A DNA stretch of 64,000 bases from Phragmites australis (Eukaryota; Streptophyta; Magnoliopsida; Poales; Poaceae): assembly GCF_958298935.1 (NCBI RefSeq), contig NC_084941.1, forward strand, positions 13,490,001-13,554,000, written 5' to 3'. The position numbers and the translations under genes were made by a program. The notes beneath the pieces were generated by a model. That model saw only the letters and a list, made by a program, of their open reading frames with translations, was not told the origin of the DNA and made no database searches. Positions 1 through 10,518 of the stretch are shown piece after piece; positions within the stretch are counted from its first letter, which is position 1; each line of letters begins with the position of its first letter.

Positions 1-669
1 CCGGAACCTAAGTTTTACACATGCTTGGTTCATTTTATATAAAGCGGTTTAAGAAAATGACATTAGTAATAAAAAGGTGTTGTTGAAGTTTTATTGTTGC
101 TGGACATTCTGTCACGGCAACCCACGGCACACGGTCAAACCTATATTCCAAAACAGGGCACACCTTGCCCACCAACTCACACGGAGAATACACGTAACCC
201 ATGCTAGTTGCTGCGACCGAATCGTAGTTCGTCCATGATCATGGACATGGCTATTCAAATAGTTTTATCACTTCAGGGTTGTATACTTTACCCACAAGCT
301 GAGTTCGACAACATTCCACCGCCATGGAAGCGCGACTCAACAAAGCCATTACCCACCACATCATCATCACACTAACCGCCTACGGGAGCTAACCAATGGT
401 TCATGACCTTTAGCTGGGCCTCCAACCGAGTCGCCAAGTCTACACCGCCTGCACCTGCTGCATGGTTCCCCGTTGCACACCTACCTACAGATGATAGTAG
501 ACTAGTTGGGGGGATTTAGAATAAGCCCTGCCCATACAGGGTCGAGTGGTTGTACTATATAGACTAGGTAGGATGTCACATCAACTCAAATCTTAAACGA
601 GCCAAGGCAAATATCTCCATATGGAGCCTGCCACACGGGCAACACTCCTCCCAAAGCCTGTCTCACCGG
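1..669 (-). mobile_element. Partial gypsy-type LTR (second copy of LTR G)
   Basis: Two blocks match LTR G. Bases 3-34 match 6051-6083, and 533-669 match 6084-6219, ending at the shared word gcctgtctcaccg. Between them this copy has about 500 bp (36-532) that the other copy lacks. Beyond 669 the sequence turns abruptly into the coiled-coil end of the ORF below, so the LTR is joined to the ORF at a deletion or recombination point. It is probably the 3' LTR of minus-strand element G, cut by the window edge. No coding potential is seen in 36-532. Confidence 0.6.
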
Positions 670-670
670 T

Positions 671-1159
671 AACGGCCAGTGAGGTATATCTAGGATCTTG
701 TTTCTAGTACGACCAGTGAGGTAGACCTCACTGATCAGCTTGTTGTGGCGATCCTCGACGGTCTTTACCACCTCTTCAGCTGCAACGATGCGAGCCTTGG
801 CTTCTGCAGTCTGGACCTTGGCTTCTGCGAGCTGAACACGCAGGGATCTCACACGGGTTTCACCTTCTTTGGCTCGGCAGAGGTACTTCCTTAACCCGGC
901 TGCCTTTTAGTCGTACAGCTTGTCCAGGGCTAGCAGGTAGCGAGTCATGGCCACCACAGTTGGGTCACTTTCCCGCATACCCAGGCCTTCCAAGGTCTTC
1001 ATCCGGTCCATCCAGGTGGGGTGATTCTTCTGCATTGGGGGAAAGAACCTTAGAGAGGTGCGTCCAACGGGCCTCTCATACATCTGGCAGAGGTAACACA
1101 GGGCCTTACGGGCAACAGCTTGATAGGTGTCCGCAAACTGGAATCTCATGGTGGACACA
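671..1159 (-). pseudogene. C-terminal part of non-gag retroelement ORF (element G)
   Basis: Read on the minus strand this continues the ORF fragment at 5254-5461. It contains an aromatic/basic block (ADTYQAVARKALCYLCQMYE, then a proline-rich RFFPP turn), the segment DPTVVAMTRYLLALDKLYD, and a long Ala/Glu/Lys coiled coil (VQLAEAKVQTAEAKARIVAA). It ends near IPHWPLP, where LTR sequence begins at about 669. One in-frame TAA lies at 905-907. I recognise it only as an uncharacterised protein often found inside grass LTR elements; it has no gag zinc knuckle, protease, reverse transcriptase or integrase motif. If LTR A and one copy of its target duplication are ignored, the frame joins the upstream fragment exactly. 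Function unknown. Confidence 0.65.
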
Positions 1160-4100
1160 TGTAACACCCTGATTTTCAGATTTCTCAAATTTCTAAAATT
1201 TTCCAAGATTATTGAATAGCTTCAATAGTAGTATAGGTTTAAAACCTATTTTCTTAATCAATCAATCAATATACGTTATTATTTTCTGTGCATTGCATGC
1301 TGAGTTTTGTTAAGAGCCAGGTAAATGCATTAGAGTTCTTTTTCCTTTTCTTTCTCTTTGGTGTTTTGAGTGAAAAAAATTTTAAAAAGGTTTTTACAAA
1401 ACTCAGTAGTGAATAAGTTAAGGATCTTAATGGTTGGAATTCAAAGTTTTTGAATTAATCATCTATTCAATCTTTGATCATACCTAATCCTTCTCTAGTT
1501 CAATTCAAATCTTATTCAAATCCTTGTTTAAAGTCAATCACTCCTCTTTTTCAAATTCTACCCAAATTTAAATTCAAATTCCTTATCTACTCCTATTCTT
1601 GTTCAACCTCGTTTTTCGTTTCTCTTAAATTCACTCTGAACATAGTTCAAATTCAAATCCTATTCAAATTTCTCTGCAAAAGTTTATTTTCTAAATCCTA
1701 GATATACCTAAAGTGTCTGTGGGCTCAATCTTGCTCAAGTCCAAACCCTTAGCCAAGTCTTCTATATGGCCCAACAAAGGGTCCATGAAATCTGCAAATT
1801 TTTGCGGAGTCCTGGACAGTCTCATCTTCTCATGACGTTTTGGAGTTCAAAACAGCCTCAAATATAAATCTTGACAATACCAAAGTTATAGGTCTCGTCG
1901 AGAGATTCGATTTGAACCTATGGAAGTCACCTTTTGGATAATGGAGCTAAGAGTTATGGCCCCCGAAATCAGTGCTGTGCAGAGAAGTCCGAGTTCAAAC
2001 AGTTTATCTTGTGGTGCATTTTGGAAATCAAGATGACGTTTTCAGAAGTTCCAATGACTAATAAAGTTGTAGATCTTTTCGAGTACTATAATTTAGAATC
2101 AAGAAACATCCAATTTAGAGTCCGGACGACGGAGATATCATCCTCGGAATACAGAGCTGTGAAAAAGGAAACTGTAACCGACTCGAACTCGAATCCGTTT
2201 CGTGTTTGGTTTGGACTCCATCTCAACCAGCCATCCCTAGCCCTATAAATATGAGTTGCACGCCCTCTCCTACACCTATTCCACGCCTCCAAGCCCTAGA
2301 AGTCGCTGCTGCCCTGTCCGTGCGTTGCCGGAGCGCCGCTGTTCGCCGGAGCCGCCGCCGCCATCGCCCGTGATGCGCTACGTCATCTTCTCCGCGAATC
2401 CTCCTTCTTCCACCATCAAAGCAATGTGAGGACCTCTTCTTCTCCTCCCTTACTACTGTTTTAGCATCATACTAAGTCCCTAGCCAATCCGTAGCCCCGT
2501 TCAAAGCCCGATCTATGCCACCACGGTCGTCGCCGTGGCGGACACCACGAGACAGCCGCGCTTAGCTGATTGGCATCGATGTTCCCGACCGACCAGAGGT
2601 CAAATCACAAAAACCTTTCACCGGTTCATGTCCCATGATGTTCCCCACACCCTCACCATCCGGTTCGGCTAGTAGAGCAGCCAAACCACCGCAATCAAGG
2701 TCGACATACGTGTTGTCCGGTTTTTGGACGTGTTCTGCACGCGCACCGGATTTGCATTCGCGTTCTCCATTAATCCGAAAGCCGTATGGACGCACCAACC
2801 ACGTCATGGTGTGTCCCATGGAGTCTTCTACGTTACCCTAGGAGCCCATCCCCGTTTGTGCAGCGACACGACCAAGATGTCATTGCCAACCACAGCACGT
2901 CGCAGCCATCAACCGTTTCATCTGTGCTGCTACCCAAAACTATGCCATAGCATTGTGTTCCCGAGTTATATGAACATCTCTATTCAAACGGTTTCTCAAA
3001 TTTGATAGCCAATCTCCTAGAAAGCGAGTGTCTTTGTTCCGGCATCTGTTCGCGGTCACCACCAAACCTAGAAGCAGTTATCGTTGTTTTGCCGCTACCT
3101 CGGATGACCGCTTCCAAAACCAACCATACCGCTGAGTTAGTCTTTCCGTGTTCTACGCCATGCTTCCCTCATTTCACTGAAACACCACTTAAGCCGACAT
3201 CGATGTTTGTAGCCACATGCTCGATTGCCATCTCCAACGAAACCCGAACCACCACTGCTACATAGAGTCACCAGTAGTATCCTTAACCTAGAAGTGCAAC
3301 CTTCAGCCTTTTTGATCCATCATAGGTGATCGATACTGGACCTTAGTGGATCATTTCTTTAATCCAAGATGGTACTTGCATATCATGCCAAGTCAATGTC
3401 ACATCATTCTCCTTAGCCTAGTCAGTGAAGTCTAGTCTGCCCTACACTTCTTGAATCTTGCATAAGTATGTTGTCGAGCCTGACACAGTGATTGCGCAAT
3501 AAAACCTTTCCCATAGGAAGATAACTTCAGTAAATTAGTCTTTCTTTTGAGTCTAATCCATCTCTCGAAAGCTCATTCTCTTTTCATCTTAACTCCGATT
3601 TAGGCAATTCTTGGGTCTAAATGTTTCTAAAATCATTCCTATCCAGCCATAGTGTTTTTAAAGTGTTTTAATGATGTTTGGTATGTTGTTCTTATTGTTT
3701 GCTTTGTGTTGTTTGTCGGTAGTTCTCGCGATTAGTCGATAACGTTCCGGAGCAGTTCGAGGGACTTCAAGACCAAGATTTCGACAACACTGAGCAGCAT
3801 TAGGAAAAAGGCAAGTGTCCTTGATCATATTGAACCTATGTTTTTAAATGTTTTGTTTTACAAAATTGCATGCAATATCTGTCAATATGATGGGTAGTTA
3901 CCTATGTTAGGGTTTTCCCTAGATTTTCCCTTATCATCCCTTGGAACCTAGATGGTTTATGGTTAGGTGTCTTTTATGGGTAGATTGCTTAGCCATGCTT
4001 TTGGGATGCTGGGAAGTGTCATAATCTTGACTAATGAACATATGCAATAATAGTGGTTAATTTGTTAATGGTCTAGCAATATGGAACCTTAGGCCTTGAG

Positions 4101-5253
4101 CAAAGTGGTTTTGATGGTTGTCATGGTTATGATGTTGGTTTAGTGTTTGCTAAAGTAACCTAAGTAAGGATTAGTTCGTGGAGCGAGAACCCAAGAAGTA
4201 ACATACCAACCACGAGACAGATATGGGTAAGATGTGACATTCTGATTAGAGTCTATCCAGTGTGTGTTGGGTCAGCACAAAAGAGGGCTTCTGGGTAGGA
4301 GCTTAGCTTGCGTAAAGCCTGGCGGTGAAACCTAGTAGGCAGACATATACTGGATTAGTCTCTGGTTAGTGGAAAATGTCATACAGTGATTCTTAGCGGC
4401 ACACCACTGGCGTGTGTTAAGTGTTTCGCGAACACGGCAACATGGAATTCACTAACTCGTGGGGAAAGCTGGACAACCTCTGCAGAATGTAAAATTGTTA
4501 TAACAGCCATGCTCACGGATATGAGAGACTTGGACCCTCACATGATTAGTGGGTTGTGGTTATGAGTTTGGTTGTGGTTATGAGTTTGGTTGCGGTTATG
4601 GTTCTGGTACAGGGAGTACTAGATGGTTGTGGTTATGGTTCTGGTACAGGGAGTACTAGATGGTTGTGGTTACGGTTCTGGTACAGGGAGTACTAGATGA
4701 TTGTGGTTTTGGTTATAGTACAGGGAGTACTAGACGATTATGGTATGCAAGGTGGGGAGCCTTGTATGCTGCGTGTTGACTGTATGGGTTACATTCACTT
4801 AATAATTGCTTAATGCTTTTGAGTCCAAATATCTTTTCATTACTCGCATTTACGCAAATATACCATGTGTTAGCCTATTCTTGATATAAGCCCGCATATC
4901 ATTATTTTTCCCACACTTGTTGAGCGCGTCGTGTGCTCACACTTGCTATTTTTCCTATACCATGCGACATGTATGCTACTGCTCAGTGAGTGAAGATGTT
5001 GAAGACTATCAAGACGAGGTTGTGACGTTCTAGGCGCGTGTCTCTCGGTCGGTTGCCTGCGGTGTTGTTGGGCTTCTGTTCCGCTGCAGATATCTTCATA
5101 GAAGACAATATATGTTAATTACTGTAAGAGTTTAATATTTATTTAATAGAAGTATTGCTTTTGTTATTTCACCTGTGACATCCTTATGTGTGTTGAACAT
5201 ACTGGGCACACATAAGCCGCATCTGGTTTTGGCCGTTAAAACCGGGTGTGACA
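1160..5253 (+). mobile_element. Solo LTR A, gypsy (Tekay/Del-like), 4094 bp
   Basis: It starts TGTAACACCCTG and ends ACCGGGTGTGACA, the inverted TG...CA termini typical of this gypsy group. Perfect 5-bp target duplications, ACACA, flank it at 1155-1159 and 5254-5258. No internal coding region or second LTR is present, so it is a solo LTR left by LTR-LTR recombination. It sits inside the coding frame of the element G ORF. The same LTR, inverted and with an added MITE, is at 57287-61456. The short ORFs inside (for example 1934-2248) are conserved between the copies only as LTR sequence. Confidence 0.93.
4560..4742 (+). repeat. 37-bp tandem repeat inside LTR A
   Basis: The core gttctggtacagggagtact recurs at 4601, 4638 and 4675, with a diverged copy at 4712 (gttatagtac), an exact 37-bp spacing. 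Shorter GGTTGTGGTTATGAGTTT units precede it. The related solo LTR C has only one such unit in the matching place, so the array expanded in the A lineage. Confidence 0.85.
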
Positions 5254-5461
5254 ACACACTCCAAGGCTTCTTGTCGTGGTAGGCATCGCTTGCTCCGATG
5301 TGGACAGTGACTTCACAGCACTCGGTGCCATACTCTTTATATTCCCGGCCAACATACTCTGGGTGCTCCATGATTCCTAGCCTGGTCATGGCAGCCTACA
5401 GCACCTTGGGAAAACCGGGAGTGTCCATGCAATACTCGGTTACCCAACCTAGCTCTTCCAT
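5254..5461 (-). pseudogene. N-terminal part of non-gag retroelement ORF (element G)
   Basis: It begins at the ATG at 5461 on the minus strand, about 140 bp downstream of the tRNA primer site, where gag would normally start. The protein reads MEELGWVTEY..., meets an in-frame TAG at 5396-5398, then continues through EYGTECCEVTVHIGASD to KKPWSV, where LTR A interrupts it. The codon split by the insertion is restored when the 4094-bp LTR and one ACACA are discounted, and the frame continues at 1154. The gene is therefore disabled by two stops and one LTR. Its relatives are uncharacterised grass retroelement proteins; no enzymatic motif is visible. Confidence 0.65.
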
Positions 5462-5598
5462 CTGCAGAGAGAGGGAGGGGTCAGCATTGGTTAAAGAGCT
5501 TTTCAAAAGAAGGGAAGGGAGGAAGAAGCTTTTTTATAACATAGTTTTTATAAAAATAACACATCCAGGTCTATGGTCTCGTCCTACAACCATGTATG

Positions 5599-5610
5599 GG
5601 TTTGATACCA
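5599..5610 (-). other. tRNA primer-binding site of element G
   Basis: The minus strand reads TGGTATCAAACC, two bases after the LTR end GGTCGCTTCA. The usual initiator-Met primer site is TGGTATCAGAGC, so this copy has decayed. It fixes the orientation of the element and marks 5613-8334 as the 5' LTR. Confidence 0.7.
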
Positions 5611-5612
5611 CC

Positions 5613-8334
5613 TGAAGCGACCTGGGTTATCCCCGATGCTTAAAACCATTATTATAAAAGTCCCTGGATCAGTTGCTGGTAAATAAGAGTCTTACAATAG
5701 GTATTATCAATGCCATACAATTCAAGGGGCGGTGAGTATAATCCACCAGCCTAATAAAATATACAACACTGAGCCCAAGTGCATTATTACAAGGGTCCAC
5801 GACAACAGAATACATAGCAGAGGCAGCATGGAGAACACTCCACTCTGTAGGCAACTCGGGTGCGGACTCGACCAAGCCTACTCGTCTGCCTCACCGTCTG
5901 CCTTGGTGAAGTCCGGATCGTCCTCTGAAAGTACAAGCAAGGGTGAGTACAAGAGTACTCAACAAGTCTCAAACCTTGCCCTACGACAAGGGGGGTACGA
6001 GTACATGAATAAATGGAGGACAAGGATAAGCTGTAAGGTTGAATTTTGCAGGAACCTAAGTTTTACACATGCTTGGTTCATTTCATACAGGGTCGAGTGG
6101 TTGTACTATATGGACTAGGTAGGATGTCACATCAACTCAGTCCTTAAATGAGCCAAGGCAAATATCTCCATATGGAGTTTGCCACATGGGCAACACTCCT
6201 CCTGAAGCCTGTCTCACCGACAGTGCTCTGACTCCCAAGGCATTCCCGAAGGAACCCTGATTTGCCCCAGCTCTAACCCCAACTCAGGTGTTACCATTAT
6301 CATCTAACAAGGTTTTACCCAACCATAACCCACACAACACCAATACTAAGTTTTACACCTTTGAAAAGTTAGATATGATTAAGCATGAAGTAGCAGTAAA
6401 GACTATCGTCTTAAGCATGCTAATAATAAGGTAATCGCCTGAGCTTAAGTAAATGGACTAAGGCGAGATCCTATGTTACCAAGATGTAGCATATAGGGTA
6501 AAACGAAGGCTGGCTAAGCTACAATAGGTCATAACTAGTTCAACAATTTAAAATATACCAACTAGTAATACTTCATGCAGTATATTGGAGTAAAACGGCT
6601 GCTACGGGTCGTGTTGATAAAAATGGGTTTAGTATGGTCAAAGGGAAAACGGATTGAGACTTTCCTTCGTTGACGTCCTCGAGAGGGTTCTGCTGGAACA
6701 CCTGGGTTCCTAGCTCCTCCTCCTCCTCGGCGAACTCTCTGGTCTCTATACGCGACATACAACAAACAAACACACAAATAAATACAATACAAATAAATTT
6801 GAAATAAATATCAAACTAGTATGAGAGGATATATTTTGAATTTAGATGAATATCGGTAAGAATCATTGAAATTGGAGTTGAAACAGAGGAATTATGGGCT
6901 TTTGAAGTTTGTCGGTATGGTAAATTGAGAAAAGGGAAAAGGGGAGAATATTTCCGGGAAATTCCTTGGAAATTCTAGTTTTAAAGAAAATGGGAAATGA
7001 TACTATTCATGCAAGCTGGCCGGTTGTTCGTGGGTTTGAGCTATCGGGCTGCTTCTGGGCTGGGACGACCCATTTGGCCCGAGGAGGGAATAACGGTGTT
7101 TGGCGATGATGTGGCCGGGCCCACATGTCAAAAAAACGCAGAGAGGGAGAGTGAATACGGCGACAGCTGAGAGGACGGCACAGAGCGGCGGGGTCGTCGG
7201 GGTAGTGTGGGACGGCGAAGCCGGGAGGTTTCACGGTGGCGCCTCACTGAAAAACTGAGCAGGTCCAGCGGCACCTTGAATTTGATGGTGGCGGCGGTTG
7301 ACATGTGAACAGCACAAAGATGTGCTTCGGCTTTGGTTTGAGGGCTATGGAAGTATGCATGTGGTTCAGGGAAACTTCCTGTGTACACGATTTGGCTATC
7401 AGAGCACCCACAATGACTGGCGATAGTGAAGCGGCACGATGGCCATGGCTGCTACGATGACAGCTCAGGAGAGGGGCGGAAAAGCTGGGTAGAGAGGCTA
7501 GGAACGTAGAGTGTAGCTCAGTGGAGCTCGCTGTGAGGCCAGTTTGGGCCGACGGCGGCTTTGCCCGGTGGATCAATGCTTAACTCGACGGCAGTGGAGA
7601 GCAGCAGAGACAGTGGAGGGAGGTAGAGAGAAAGGAATAACTTTCCTTGAGCTTGGCTCGAGCCGCGGTGTGGTGTAGTGGAGCTTGGGCACGGCTTTTC
7701 TAGGCAGGGAAGGGCGGGAGCTTGCTGTTGAGAGGACGGTGGGAAGGACGGCTAGCCGAGCTCAGCTTAGATAGTGTGCCGTAGGTTAGTAACTCACTTC
7801 TGGCGACCTCGTACATGTGTGCACGGTTTTGGTGGTGCGGAAGGGTACGGGAGAGCGAGCGGTCGACATAGAGGTGTCTGGCGGTGTTCGGTTGCCGGGT
7901 TTTCTGCGTGCGACCGCCATTCGTGCCGCGGGATGTGATAAGCTAGGGCAAAGGGAGGGGCAAGAGGACAACACGGTGGCATGGCGTGCGGTAAAGGGGG
8001 GGTCACCTGCACGCGGCAGCCGGGTGAGCCCGAGTGCATGTGAGTGTATGTCGTAAGGAAGGAGAAGGAGGGGCGCGTGCGGGCTGGGCCGGTGCGGCTC
8101 GCGGGATGAAATAAGGGAGATGGAGTGGACCAGGGAAGAGAGATGGGCCGGCCAATAGAGAAAGAAGGAGGGGAGAAAGGTCGAACCGGGTTGAGAAAAG
8201 GGAAGAGGGAGGAATTGGCTGGATTCAAGAAAAAAGAAAGAAAGAAAGGTTTTGAGATGGTTTTGAAATGATTTGAAAAGGTTTGTTTGAACAAAATTTT
8301 GAAATTTGAATATGGCCAAAATTGGGATGTTACA
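5613..8334 (-). mobile_element. 5' LTR of gypsy-type element G
   Basis: On the minus strand it starts TGTAACATCCC at 8334 and ends CGCTTCA at 5613, followed by the primer site. Length is 2722 bp. The outer part (7000-8250) is GC-rich and open in several frames on both strands, including minus-strand ORFs of 184 and 166 codons. These have low-complexity Ser/Pro/Arg composition and no recognisable domain, so I treat them as LTR sequence. At 8335 the element abuts the gag-only element, with no clear target duplication. Confidence 0.75.
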
Positions 8335-8427
8335 ATCCACTCCTCTAATAGAATCTCTTACTTAAGGTCATCATGACACAAGTCATCATCGCGTAAGTCA
8401 TCACACAAGTGCCTTATGATCAAAGGT

Positions 8428-9282
8428 ATGGAAAATGATGTAAGTGATGATGAATCCGATGAGGATTCTTCCTCCCATGAAGAACTCCTTGATTTGATCA
8501 ATGAGCAATAAAGGGCCTTAAATAAACCATGTAAATAACTAAAGAAATTCGATGCTCTTAATGATATTCATGCTACTTTTGTTTCTAATTATGAACAATT
8601 ATTGAGCAAGTTCAATTTGCTAAACAAGGAACATTAAGAGCTTAAGGCTAAATTTGAGTGCATTGAAGCTCAACCTAAGGCCCCTTTGAATAAATCTACC
8701 TCTCTCTTTAGCTTCAAACCTAAGGTAGATGCTTCCACTTATTGTGAGAATTTAATAGATTTATCTATCTCACCCCTTTGCAATGAGACTTGTGTTAAGA
8801 ATGTTGTTGTAGAACCACCTAACAACCTCATTGCACAAGAGAATGCTGAGCTAAAGAAAGAAGTGGAGAAACTCAAGAAGGACTTACCAAGATTAAAGGG
8901 CAAGAACCATGTCCAGACTCCATAAGATAACAATGCTACCATGGTGAAGAAGCTTGTGGAGGGATCTACCATAACATGTTTCAAGTGCCATCAAGAATGC
9001 CACAAGTCTTTCCAATGCAAGGAAGTCAAAAAGGAAATCAAGGAGAAGAAGAAGATCATGAACCTCTCCAAAAAGGCCTCCAACATCTGCACCAAGCCCA
9101 ACTACAGGACCAAGGACAAGAGCAACCACTACAAGCTCAAGAAGAAGAACAATGGTATAGTAGTTGCACACATGGTTGGAAGAAAGGACCGAGGGGTGAA
9201 ATCAACCCATTTGGGTGCCCAAGAAAGTCATCACCAACATGAAGGGGCCCCATTCGGTTTGGGTTCCAAAGAAGATTTGAAG
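8428..9282 (+). pseudogene. Gag-like protein of a gag-only LTR element
   Basis: A single reading frame starts at ATG 8428. It has an acidic N-terminus (MENDVSDDESDEDSSS), a Lys/Glu coiled-coil middle and the nucleic-acid-binding zinc knuckle CFKCHQECHKSFQC (CX2CX4HX4C), coded at about 8977-9018. A Lys-rich tail follows (EIKEKKKIMNLSKKASN). Four in-frame TAA stops interrupt it (two near 8507-8540, one near 8637, one near 8923). After about 9195 the original tail (VPKKVITNMKG...VWVPKKI, stop at 9282) lies one base out of frame. The residue before the knuckle His, usually Gly, is Cys here. No protease, integrase or reverse transcriptase follows, so the element would depend on enzymes from elsewhere. 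The 5' LTR is missing, cut at 8334/8335. Confidence 0.75.
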
Positions 9283-10504
9283 CCCGATGTGGCTATAGAG
9301 ATTTGGAGACTTAGCTCACAAGATGAAATAAATGTTCAAGCAAAGAAGCCAAGTGTACAAGATTGGGCGTATTAATGAAGATCATAATCATCATATACCC
9401 AAATTCCCATCCAAAGATAAATAAGGCAAAGGTACTAGATGCTAAATCCTCTAAATTGATAAATTCACTTGCCTTGTCTAGTATTGCATGCTCTCGATTC
9501 AATTTATTGCAATGCCTAGTGTAGATTTTTCATATGGTAGGTTGCTTGTGTTTCTCTCTTTCTTATGAGCAACCTACATGGTTTATTAGTTTTAGGTTCT
9601 CGTACATGACACTAGTTCTATAATCGGTATCATTTATGTGCCATGAACCAATCTATAGGGTACCCTACTCCCTGTTATCAATAACAAGTGTATGTATCTC
9701 ACAAGTATTCAACACTTGTATGCACACATTTAGGGAAAGTATATTCTATGGGTTATGATTATGAGACTAACATGTGTTTCAAGTAATATCTTTTATAGTC
9801 TCATGGAGTGATCAACAAGTCTCCGGAAGTATGTAATATTAAAGGCTTCAATTGGTATCATTGTCAATCCATTTGTTCATTTAAGCTACCTCTATGCATC
9901 ATATAGCTTAAACTTCCTTCCTCTACTTATTATCTAGTTCTGCACATATTGCTACATTCCTACAAGTGGGTCTGATTACATGTATGTACACATATAGAGG
10001 AGTTTAGATATATCTTGTCAGTTTCATGAATGATAATCCTTGTTTGTCTTTTTTAATTGATATCAATGCATACTATCCTTACAATTGGTATATCTATTAA
10101 ATTGGTATCATTTCATATAGATCATGATTTATTAAGCTCTTTCCATGTGCTCTAATGCTGCTCTTCGAGTTCAACATGTGATTGTAGGCCTTTTTGAGAT
10201 TATTGACAAAGGGAGAGAAGTTTGACAACCAAAGCAAGAAGCATGCCCAGTGGAGAATAAGCAAGATGCTAAGGTTGACAAAGGGGGACTCGTCTACATT
10301 TGGTATCAAAAGCATGTAATGAAGAAGCTCTTGCATGGGCTGATCAAGGGAGATAGTGACAATAGAGAAAGGGGGAGCCACAACAAAAAGTTGGACTAAG
10401 TGGTAAGAACGTATATCCAAGCAATGTGGTAAAGTTTTGTGCTCTCTACAATTTGTATCATTTATTATTTGCCACTTGCTTTGATTGTGTTGTCATCAAT
10501 CACC
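9283..10504 (+). other. Non-coding internal region of the gag-only element
   Basis: About 1.2 kb of AT-rich sequence between the gag stop and the polypurine tract. I see no pol motif in any frame; the ORFs are short and lack recognisable domains. Confidence 0.6.
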
Positions 10505-10518
10505 AAAAAGGAGGAGAT
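10505..10518 (+). other. Polypurine tract of the gag-only element
   Basis: AAAAAGGAGGAGAT lies immediately before the LTR start TGTAACAAAAATGG. This is the expected plus-strand priming site and sets the orientation. Confidence 0.8.

Noticed and set aside
1934..2248. 104-codon ORF conserved with 60488-60700
   Set aside because: The similarity follows from LTR A and LTR B being copies of one LTR. Reading frames are not better preserved than surrounding LTR sequence.
7000..8060. GC-rich block as a CpG island or host promoter
   Set aside because: Bounded by LTR G termini, and similar GC-rich blocks occur in LTRs C and D at the same relative position.
7786..8340. Minus-strand ORF of 184 codons (and an overlapping one of 166)
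   Set aside because: Lies wholly in the GC-rich outer part of LTR G, is low-complexity Ser/Pro/Phe, begins at the LTR end itself and has no domain.
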